This document shows positions 43,701 to 55,700 of a stretch of DNA of 64,000 bases, in pieces; position 1 is the stretch's first letter; each line of letters begins with the position of its first letter. The DNA is taken from positions 2,089,501 to 2,153,500 of the forward strand of contig JAZGTN010000170.1 of NCBI GenBank assembly GCA_037783415.1, given 5' to 3'. Both the position numbers and the translations under genes were made by a program. The notes under the pieces were generated by a model. The model was not told where the DNA came from, did not search any database, and was given only the letters and a program-made list of their open reading frames with translations. The stretch is from Leptasterias polaris. Taxonomy: Eukaryota > Echinodermata > Asteroidea > Forcipulatida > Asteriidae.

Positions 43701-46700
43701 GTGTGCACTGGGATAGGTAGGTATCCACATTCAAACCGGGACCTATAACAAAAGGGACAATAGGTCCACGGTTGCTACATTAGTACCACGGTTGCTATCA
43801 CAAAGAGTTGAACAAAGGAGGGTCCACGATTGCCGGTATTTACACACGTGGGTGTGTGGGTGTGTGCCCTTACACACACCAACTTATGGGGTACTTTTAA
43901 CAATGGAACAATGCTACCCAACAAGGTTTTCTTTGTCATAGTGTACCCCCAGAGGATTTCTTCAGAAAAGGGAATAATAGAACAACAGTGGTGGTACCCC
44001 GTCACTGCCATAAGGGTGTGTGTGTGGGGGGGGGGGGGGGGGTATACTCTTTACAAGAGGAAAATAGTGTTTTAAAAGTTGTGGGTACCCTCTGCCCAAT
44101 TATTTACGACTTGGGGCGTAAACCCTACCAAACATATGTCACCGATTAGCTCACCTGCGTCACAGTTTGTCCCAGCGAAGCCAGTATTGCATGTGCACTC
44201 GTAGTTGATGCCATTACTGAAAAGTATTGTTTCTTTGCACTCGCCTTGATCACAAGGCAAGAAATAACACGGGTCTTCAACAACACTTTCGCAGTTTTTA
44301 CCGGTGAACACTGGGTCGCATTCACATCTGAAAAAATAAAAATAAAACTGAATGCGTCTTAATGTAGCATTTTTACCTGCTTTGCCTTCCAAATCTGCAG
44401 CAGTGTTTGACTATATATATAGGCCAATTCAAATGAACGGGGAGGGGTCTGGAAGAAATTACAACATTAATAATAATATAATAATTGTAATTCGTCGTTG
44501 GTCTTTTCTTCAAAAAAGGAACTGTTTCCTATACTTTAATCCAGTGATAATGAACATGGCAGACCTATGTCCTCAACGAAAAGACTGCTAAATATTTTGC
44601 ATCTCAATAATACCCAAAACTCTATAACTTTGTATAACTTGCCTGTACGAGTTGGGTGACGGAATACACGTTCCTTGTGTGCAAGGGGAGCTACGGCAAA
44701 AGTCAGTCCGCACGCTGCAATTGTCACCCTCGAACCCAGGATCGCAGAAGCACACTCCGTTGAAACAATGCCCGTAGACACACAATATCTATCATCAAAA
44801 GGCAATGTGAATAATGTTAAAAGACACCACTGACTTGTAGAATGCTATGATTACAGGCATATTGTAGATAGAGGTTAGTTCTGATCTCAATGCATACTTT
44901 AAAGTACATGATGACTTATACGGGGTTTTGAAATATCAAATACGGTATACATATTTTTTTTTAACGATGTTATTCAAGTTAGGGCAAAGTATAAACTTAC
45001 AGTGCATTGGCATGTGTACTCGTTGATGCCATCAACACATCGCCCGTGTTCACATGGTGATCCTGCACATTCATCGGTGTTATTCTGACACAGTACGCCC
45101 GTGTATCCAGGTGTGCAGTTACACACAAAACCGTTTATTTGGTCGACACAGACACCGTGATCACACGGGGAACTGAGACACTCATTGGTCTCGCTGTGGC
45201 ACTTCTCCCCAGCGAACCCCGGGGAACAGAGGCAGGAGAACCCGTTCAGATGGTCGACACACGTGCCGTGCAAGCAAGGCGAGCTTTCGCACTCGTCTTT
45301 GTCTTCGTCACAAGTCTTGCCCTCGTAGCCTGACGGACAAATGCAGATAAAACCCGGGTAGTCGTCGACACAAGATGCGCTGTTCTGACATGGGCTGTAA
45401 TCGCACTGGTTTACTCTGAGACATCTGTGATAAAAAAAAATACATTTCTTAAAATCATATCAGTGATTACAATTGCACATGATGATTTCGTATATTAAAA
45501 TTGTTTTGTTGCCCACGAAATGCGAATTTTCGACAAACAATTGCTAGCATTCCTAATGTCAGTTGGAAAAAAAAAATTCATCAACACTTATTTGAGAAGC
45601 AAAAATTGAAAGCTTGACAAATCTACAAATTTCAATTCCATTGCAACAAAAATATTGTAGCGTAGTCGGGAGCGCATAGAACTTAATCAAAACAAGGAAC
45701 CAAGATTTTAGCTGGCTTTAACTTCTAGCCTATATTTCAATGTAATCAATGTTCACAATAATTACAAAAATACGTAAATTACAGGTGGAGACCTAGGCCC
45801 TTATGAACAATATACAAAAATAACAGCAGCTGGTACTAAACAAATGTATGGAAAATGAACAGAGTACAATTTATTTGAAGAGTGCCTATAAAATGTGGCT
45901 GGTACAGACTAGAATTTAGGCAACATAACTAGGTATGAATTAAAATAATGACTTGAGAAGCACTCTCCAAAGTATTCAAAGTAACTTACTCTGTTTTAGT
46001 GCACCTATAAAAAATTACTCTCACAACCCAGGGTGTCAAGCCCTCAGCCCTCCACACACATGATGTTGCCTTGCCGCACCCAAAAAGCCAACTCACCCTA
46101 GCCTATAGCTTTCTCTGCCCATAGCTGAAAAACCAAGCCTATAGTTATATGGACTTCAAAATGCTTCTTATTATAAAAAAATTAAAAAAAGCTGATGCTG
46201 GCTTTAAGATGATAAGTGCTTCCTTGTGAACGTAAATCCCGTCATAACATTCACTGAGGTTTGAAGCTTTGCAAGGTTAGGAAAACAGGAAGAACTATAA
46301 CTACTAAACTAGCAGGTACAACCATGTGGGAGAAGAGCTAATGTGGTCTCGCATTTCGAATAGTTTTCTCTGCTCGTCTTCTGTAGAATGCCGTCAGAGT
46401 GATTTTGCATGAACAATTTGTCTGCGTTTTAAACCAGCATTTATTACCTAAAGCCATTGATTTCATCCAGACACGTCTCGTTGGCGTAGCAAGGAGACGA
46501 AGCACATTCGTCGGTGTCGAACTCGCAGTTTACACCTTCAAATCCATCCAGACATTGGCACAGGTAACCATCAAACCCATCATAGCATGCTGCGTTATTC
46601 CTACACGGGTAACTAAGGCACTCGTTGGTCTCGGCTTCGCAGTTATCTCCCTGGTACCCACTCTGGCATGTACAACTTTAATAATGCAAACAAATAATAA

Positions 46701-49700
46701 TAATAATACTTAAAGGCCCTGTACACTATTGGTAAGATCGAAAAACACAAATGTTCACAGATTCACACATAACTTACATGATTTAAAGTAAGTAATGGTA
46801 GAAAGGGTTCCTTAAAATATTTCTGCCTAAAATGCTATCGTTTCTGAGAAATGAGTAAAACAATAGTTTTTATCGCGCGCGATAATAAACTCCATGTTTG
46901 AAAAACAGAAAACACATAAGGTCTCTTTTCACTATTTTCTCGTGACCTCGATGACCAATTGAGCTCAAATTTTCACAGGTTTGTTATTTCATGTATGTGG
47001 TTGATTACACAAAACATGAACACTGTCTGTGATTATTTTGTCAGCTCTGCCAATCCTGTATAATACTAATACCTTTAATAGATAACAATAAGCACTTTTG
47101 TTGTTTAAGTTTACGTAAACAGAACAGTATGACTTGAAAATGTGCAAGAGTTGAGGTGGTTCTGAATATAGAACACGTGATGTAATAACTCTACGTTTCT
47201 ATCGGTACGGGTTTATTTTGATGGTCTTCAGGAGAATGCTTGACTATATTGCTGTTTGATGACTTGATTACTGTGGTGAGGTTTAGCTGGTATAAGCTTG
47301 CCGAACAGTTTGCCTGAAAGTGCATGGTCTACAAGTCCTGAATGTATCATTGAAGGGAAGATTCATATTTAGGCAAGCCAATTTGTTGCAACCCATCCCA
47401 TTATATTGAACCTGCTTTTTACAGATTCGGTTTAATTTTAATACCAGTTGTGGCTTCGTGTGTGCTTGTGGTTGTGCGTGTTTCTTGCCATTTTATAGTA
47501 TTTTGTGTACTTTACTGCAAGTTAGACTAATGTGGGTTGTTTTTTGGTGTGTTTTTTACTTTGTGTTTGTATTGCCATGCCTGTAATTAGTGGTTTTTCC
47601 GCTGTTGGTATGATGAAATAAAATAAAAATATAATATAACATAATAGAAAATAACATATATAACATATATAAAAAAAGTCGCATCCCCTTATGGTGATTC
47701 CCTGGCTGCCGTTTCCCAGGTTGTATCTTAAACTCGGGTGTGTGATCCTTGGCTACACGGCAGTTTACGGTTGAATGGCTTCTGACTGGCACCCACCGAA
47801 CAAGGATATTGACAAAATAGGGAGACCGCCATAATAGAAAATCCTTCACAAAAGTCAGAAGCGGCTACAGCATGTCAGCCCCTGGTCTGCCATTTTGAGA
47901 GTAAAGATAACAATGAGGGTGTACACGCGCACACGTCGCCAAAAAAATCACACTGTACAAAGTAATAACACGTGTAGGGAAACTGACTCCCAGACTTAGG
48001 CAACTCAGATTTGTCCTGGTTATAAAGTCAGATAAATTGGATTAATATTCTTACTTGTATTTTCCAATGAGGTCATGACACGTGGAGCTGTGCATACATG
48101 GCTGACTGGCACACTCATCAATCTCTATCTCGCAAAAGGTGCCATTAAAGCCCGTCTGACACAGACAGTGAAACCCGACTATTCGATCAACGCATGTGCC
48201 GTTGTTCTCGCATGTTTTGTTGATGCAGTAATCCACGTCAAGCTTTAAACAAAAATAAACAAACAACCTCAACAATAACCCACACACAGACAGTGACCAT
48301 CTAGCTTACAGATTTAAAAAAGTCGAGTTTTTAAAAAGGACCGTTTTGTTAAATTATATTTTATGACACGTCAAACATTTTACCTCACACAAATCTCCAT
48401 AGTAACCCAGTGGGCAAGTGCATTGGAAGGAGCCGATGAGATCAATGCAAGTTGCGCTGTTGTGACATGGCTGTCCCGCGCAGTCGTCATACTCGCACAA
48501 CTCGTCAGCGTACACGTGACCCGGGGGACATGAACAAGTAAATTTTGACACGTGGTCGAGGCACGTGCCGCCATTTTTGCAGGGATCTGACTCACAATCG
48601 TCAATATTTTCCTCGCAGTTCGTTCCTGAAACAAAATGAATAAACTTCAATAATATTTAAGTGGCTTAATAGAACAACATGAAGGCTTTCGAAACCACAT
48701 GTAAACATAAGGTTGATTTTCCTCAGTTATCAACCACTTCGAAACACTATAGCTCTATATGAAACTAACCATTGAGCCTAAGATTGAACCGTGGATATTT
48801 CCCCTTGCGCAGCCTGCGCGAAACAGACCTCTGCACATTGTGTCTCTACTATTTCCGCCATTTTGGGAGTCAATTCCTTTGCGTACATTTTGACTCCCAA
48901 AATGGCGACCAGGATAGGCGCGTGTCAGTGCGCTGCGCGTTGTGCTATGAACAGGTTGATAGAAAACGTTGACGTCACAAATTCGCAACGAACAATTCGG
49001 AAGATTTGACCTGTGGGCAACTTTTGCGAAATAGTCGCAGCGAAAAATGAGCTGTGACCTCAAAATTTGCTTCGCATTCGCAATCGCAGGAAGTATCAAC
49101 CGGGCTTTTGTCGTTATAAAAATACGCGTGAAGCATCCTTACTAACAATATTTTGCAAAAGTTAGTTAGTGGCCTGACGTTTCGACCCTAGCAGAGTCTT
49201 TCTCGAAGGCTAATGACAACACAACACACATAAACATGTATACAAGTGTAACAAGAGCAGTCAAGTGGAATAGAGAGGGAGAGAGAGAGAAGCAGAAAGC
49301 ATCTAACACTTATCTAACAGATTGGTAGATACATTCAAAGAACATCAAGTTATTTACAAAAAGTTTCTTTCTTAGTCTATATGTTTGTTTGTTTGGTTTT
49401 TTGTGTGTTTTTTTTTTTTTTTTTTTTGTCTGTTTCAAAACTCTTAGGTCTGTAAATCCTTTGTGAATTCAAACTACTATTTTCCTACCTGTCCAACCGT
49501 CAGCACATGTACACTCGTATCTATTTTCCTACCTGTCCAACCGTCAGCACATGTACACTCGTATCTATTTTCCTACCTGTCCAACCGTCAGCACATGTAC
49601 ACTCGTATCTATTTTCCTACCTGTCCAACCGTCAGCACATGTACACTCGTATCTATTTTCCTATACCTGTCCAACCGTCAGCACAGTCATGTACACTCGT

Positions 49701-52700
49701 ATCTATTTTCCTACCTGTCCAACCGTCAGCACATGTACACTCGTATCTATTTTCCTACCTGTCCAACCGTCAGCACATGTACACTCGTATCTATTTTCCT
49801 ACCTGTCCAACCGTCAGCACATGTACACTCGTATCTATTTTCCTACCTGTCCAACCGTCAGCACATGTACACTCGTATCTATTTTCCTACCTGTCCAACC
49901 GTCAGCACATGTACACTCGTATCTATTTTCCTACCTGTCCAACCGTCAGCACATGTACACTCGTATCTATTTTCCTACCTGTCCAACCGTCAGCACATGT
50001 ACACTCGTATCTATTTTCCTACCTGTCCAACCGTCAGCACATGTACACTCGTATCTATTTTCCTATACCTGTCCAACCGTCAGCACATGTACACTCGTAT
50101 CTATTTTCCTACCTGTCCAACCGTCAGCACATGTACACTCGTATCTATTTTCCTACCTGTCCAACCGTCAGCACATGTACACTCGTATCTATTTTCCTAC
50201 CTGTCCAACCGTCAGCACATGTACACTCGTATCTATTTTCCTACCTGTCCAACCGTCAGCACATGTACACTCGTATCTATTTTCCTATACCTGTCCAACC
50301 GTCAGCACATGTACACTCGTATCTATTTTCCTACCTGTCCAACCGTCAGCACATGTACACTCGTATCTATTTTCCTACCTGTCCAACCGTCAGCACATGT
50401 ACACTCGTATCTATTTTCCTACCTGTCCAACCGTCAGCACATGTACACTCGTATCTATTTTCCTACCTGTCCAACCGTCAGCACATGTACACTCGTATCT
50501 ATTTTCCTACCTGTCCAACCGTCAGCACATGTACACTCGTATCTATTTTCCTATACCTGTCCAACCGTCAGCACATGTACACTCGTATCTATTTTCCTAC
50601 CTGTCCAACCGTCAGCACATGTACACTCGTATCTATTTTCCTACCTGTCCAACCGTCAGCACATGTACACTCGTATCTATTTTCCTACCTGTCCAACCGT
50701 CAGCACATGTACACTCGTATCTATTTTCCTACCTGTCCAACCGTCAGCACATGTACACTCGTATCTATTTTCCTATACCTGTCCAACCGTCAGCACATGT
50801 ACACTCGTATCTATTTTCCTACCTGTCCAACCGTCAGCACATGTACACTCGTATCTATTTTCCTACCTGTCCAACCGTCAGCACATGTACACTCGTATCT
50901 ATTTTCATACCTGTCCAACCGTCAGCACATGTACACTCGTATCTATTTTCATACCTGTCCAACCGTCAGCACATGTACACTCGTATCTATTTTCCTACCT
51001 GTCCAACCGTCAGCACATGTACACTCGTATCTATTTTGAAGGTTCGTACACATGGCAGAGTTAGCACACGGAGAGGACTGGCATTCGTCTAAGTCTGCAT
51101 TGCAATTGGGACCTGTAAAAATATAACACGTTCATATGCATACTCTTAAATCACAAGTGACCATTTACAAGAACCTAAAGAGACATCTGTTCCTTGAAAT
51201 AGTCAATGATTAGACTGCACTCTTGCGGACAATTAGCATGTGACAATTTTTGTTCTGACTCGTGGATATCAGCAAACAGAATTGACTTCAAACTTTGTCT
51301 TCTTGTCTTCAAATCCCTTGCCCACCAGTCACCATCATACATATCCGACATGCTACAACCGTATGTCCCACCGCGTTCCCTACGCTCTTCCTCAGAGAAC
51401 CTCTTGGCTGTACATCGCACCGTCTCCGGAGCTGGTTCGCGTGCTTTTTCTGCTAGCGCTCCAAACCTGTGGAACTCATTACCATCGCATCTTCGCCATG
51501 CAACTTCACATAAACAATTCAAGAAACTACTTAAGACTCACTTGTACACAAATACTTGACTCGTTTACTTCACTTTACATTGGAACATCTTGAGTTTGGA
51601 TTTCTTTGTTGCATCTTCTGTAGGCGCTTTGTAACCTTGGGAAAAAAGGCGCCTCATATAAATGCTGATATGTATGTATGTATGTATGTATGAGTTGGCA
51701 TATCCTAACCACCAGGTACCAGGTTCAGCTTAGGTATATCTCTCTAATAATTGAAACCCGTTGTAGGGTGTTGTTGCTGAGCGGTCTGCTGCATCGGACT
51801 GATGGTTGAATCATCAGAGTATGGGTTCGAATCCCGGTCATGCCACTTGAATGTATCCTTAAGCAAGGCACTTAACCATAATTGCTTCCCTTAACCAAGA
51901 TGTATAAATGGGAACCTGAGAGGACTGAGACATGTAGTATTGTGTTGGATTACCCCCCCCCCCCCCCGCACTGTAGTTTAAGCAGCTCGGGGTTGTATGC
52001 TACTCGGGGAGTTGAGAAAGTTAGAGGAATGGTCTAAAAGTCCTCCCGATTATCATGGAAATAAAGTTGTGAAGCGCCTTGATCTAGCCAGTAGAATGTG
52101 TGCGCTATATAGTACGAACCTCTTATTAGCTTACATTACTTTATGTCAGTGGTATAAATAACCCATGTGAAAACATCTGCTAACATTCGTTCTGATAATG
52201 AGAATGAATGCGTATTAATAATGGAGAAATAATGGAAACGCAGTTTGGAGAGTAAGAAACGCTTATCAGAGGCTGCAGGAAACATCACCTTATCAGTTTT
52301 GTCTACGTTGAAGTATGACAGAGAGGTTCAAACGCAAGCCAACAGACTTTTGGATTATACTTGACTCTAGCTTGAATGTAATACTAATTGTTCCAATTCT
52401 TACCGTCCCATCCACTGTAGCATAACTTTGCACCCGTAACCTGGTGACACCGGTAGTGGCCGTTCTGGTTGTCCCTAGGGAGGCAGTACATGCTACAGTC
52501 CGACGAGTAGTAGTCGCTGTTGCAAAACACCTTCACCTTAAATGTTAGGCTATAATGGAAATAAAGTCAGCGGTGAACTCATGTGAGTCAAAATACCTGT
52601 CGATTTTCAGGAGTTTTGAAGAAAGGAAAAGGTGGGTTTCAGTTGACACTATATTAAGCCTGGATTGTTGATATTTTGACAGTCATGTGTTCATCATTAA

Positions 52701-55700
52701 GCCTAACCTTATCTTCACAATTACGACAACATTGGTGCTTTAAAGCTTGGCCTAATTACGAAAAAATTTCTGATAAATACATATACAAATTATATCTCGT
52801 TAACATTACATGGGCTATAATTTATAAAAGACTGCAATTAGTATATCACATCCTGTGTTTCATAGCTAAAAGTTATTTAAAGTTTACTCTTTCGAAAGTG
52901 CAAATTTAGCCCCTTTTCCCACAGTTACCGTTTGATTTGCATTTGAACGCTGTACAAAGTTACAGTTTTTTTTATAGTATATAGGTTATACCTGTATATA
53001 AATATACATTAATTATTATAATTTTAATTTGTTGAAGACCTGTCCTTTACTAATATAAAGTAATAGAAAGTATGTGCAATATTTTGAATCCTAACAAAGC
53101 AATATATATACATACACGGACTGTTGCCCAAGCGTGTACGTCCGCCAGTAAGCACTGGACAAGGTTCGGGATGCTGATTGGTCAATAGTTCGGTAATCCT
53201 CGTCTACTTTGTCGTCATCGTTGCCATCTACATCCCAAACTTGAACCTTGACCCTCATTCCACCCTGCACACAATACCAAGCAAATTAATGTGTATTTTA
53301 GGTTCGGGCATTAATTTCTCAATTAAATGCGAGTCGTTTGCACTTTTTAAACAGAAACTCCAGGTTTTCTTCACCAGTCTGTAAAACATTTTATTACATT
53401 TTTGTTGCAGGCCTATTAATTTTGTTAAACCACTATAATATAATCTTGTGCGCTCTTAAGTCCAGTTGCTTTGTACACATAATGTTTATTAATCTACTAT
53501 GTGTAGTTTTTTGTTTCGCAGTTCCTGTACTTTTTTTTATACGGGTGTTCCTTGACAAGCCCTGCTAATTTGAAACGTGCCTTCACAATTTTCCCTCATT
53601 TTATTTTCTAGATATTAACGTCGTTGTTTAAGTTTAGTCCGAATGCTTACTTATATTGAGGTTTATACCAGAACTATTTTTTTCTGTGACAAATTTCCCT
53701 CTGAAATGAAGTCATATTATTTGAGAAAACTGTATCTGAAAATGTATCTGAAAACCTAAGAAGAAAACGCAACAACTGATTTCGGTTGTTACAACCAAGA
53801 TTAAAGGGACACGTTGCCTTGGATCGGGCGAGTTGGTCTAATAAAAAGCGTTTGTAACCGTTTGTAGCCGTTTGCGTGGTTTTCCTTTTACTTTGCGAAC
53901 TAACACGGTCGGCCATTTATGGGAGTCAAAAATTTGACTCCCATAAATGGCCGACTATGGGAGTCAAAAATTTGACTCCCATAAATGGTCGACCGTGTTA
54001 GTTCACGATGTAAAAGGAAAACCACGCAATTTCGAGGCATATATTTTTGTGTGGATCATTGTATTCTACTTTTAAAACATCTTTCTAACCATATGCATCT
54101 CATAACAAACTGTTACAAATGCTTTTTATAGACCAACTCGCCCGATCCAAGGCAACGTGTCCCTTTAAGGACATTGTGTTTACATGCTGAAAATTGTGCA
54201 TGGTTTTTCACTATTTTCTCCTAACTCACACAACGGATTAAGTCCCATTTGTCATAGGTATGTACATGTATATAGTTGGTGACACAAAACATGAACACTG
54301 TCTGCAACTGTTTGGTCAGCTCTTTCAATCCTGGTTGATACATTTAACACCCCCCCCCCCCTCCCACCCCCGTAAATTAAACATTGGGAAAACCTCGGTT
54401 AGGAACCGATAATACCACCGCCCCCAAAAATCATCCTTTTAAAGTTTCCAGTACTTACGGGCCAGCTGTCCATTTGTCTGCTGATTGGGTTGGATATTCC
54501 TGATGAAATACTTGTAGAGAAGGTTATGCTGTCTAAATCTTGGAACGTTCTAGTAGATACGCTCGCGATGTCACACTGTCCAAAATTGGTTCTGTGTAAT
54601 ATTTATGGCTTAAAAGTTATTCACTCTGGCTCTAAGAGGAGATTTGGCCAAAATGTTTGGAAACAAAATTTAAATAAGTGTGGTCAAAATGTATATAGCC
54701 TATAATCTATATAAAATAGCTAAAACATTAAAACTTAAGATATTAAAACAGATATTAGTTACCACCATTTCGAGTACTAGGCTACTTTGAGAATTAATTT
54801 CCTTTAGCTTAATAAGTTATAACCGAATTGCTTTCGTTTTGAGTAGAAAAGTCTCGATATTTATGTCTAGTTATAACTTGAACCCGTGAACTATATTGTT
54901 CAATGTCAAGGATTCAACTTTGTTCAGCTTTTTTGTCCCTTATCTTTCATAAAGGTCAACGAGAAATGATCAAACACTTCACTCGCGGTCACTCCTTATA
55001 CAAATTACAAGGGCCTTTCGTCACCCGCGATGTTTAATAACAACAAAACATCAAAATTTTGAACGGAAATCAAAACTATTTCTTTGAGAGGTGAAAATGG
55101 TATAAGGGGTTTCGGTAAGCAGGCTTCAGAAGCCAGAAATGTTTGCCCGTTTGTCCACTTCATGCAGTGTGCAAGTTAGTTGAATACCTAAAACAACACT
55201 TGAAACCAGGGTGTGATATACGGTGGCCCACAACTGTCACGGCAAAACAAAAAGAGCCACGGCAAAACCAAAAGCATGCGGGTTAAAGGTCGAAAGGAGT
55301 CGCGGTGATTCATGGGATAGGTTAAAAATAAATGGTCAAACCGAGCACTCTTTCGAACTGTGTACAAACCTTGTTATGCCTTGTTATTTCTTTCCGCAGA
55401 TCTTGAGGACGTCCTGTAACCTCTCTGCGCGCGATGTAAACAGTCCCTAGATACAATTTTTGTGGTTTGACTTACCAAGCAAAGAGTCTCCTCTCCTTTT
55501 GACCAAAACTTAGAAACATGCAAGGCTCCACTGGTTAGTTGCACTTGTAAGTGCAAAAAGTTGTGGTATTTTAGGCATTTCTACAAGGTAAAAACATATC
55601 TGTCGGGGCCAGAAAAAAATTTGGCCACCGAAAAAGCGTCATCAAACACTTTTTCAATTCACAATTCACGATGATCAAATCATGTGACTGAACATTCTGC

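Noticed and set aside
49478..51037. CRISPR-like direct repeats
   Set aside because: Units are head-to-tail with no spacers, and the host is a eukaryote.
49463..51092. Three overlapping plus-strand open frames of more than 500 codons
   Set aside because: Produced by a stop-free 44-bp tandem repeat read in all three frames. The repeat derives from the minus-strand EGF exon of gene 4.
51206..51559. Possible host gene of 117 residues
   Set aside because: Sequence matches the C-terminal end of CR1/L2 reverse transcriptases and is 5'-truncated with a TATG tail.
39381..52131. tRNA genes at box A/box B sequences
   Set aside because: No complete cloverleaf could be drawn; the sequences continue into a shared non-tRNA body and microsatellite tail, as in SINEs.
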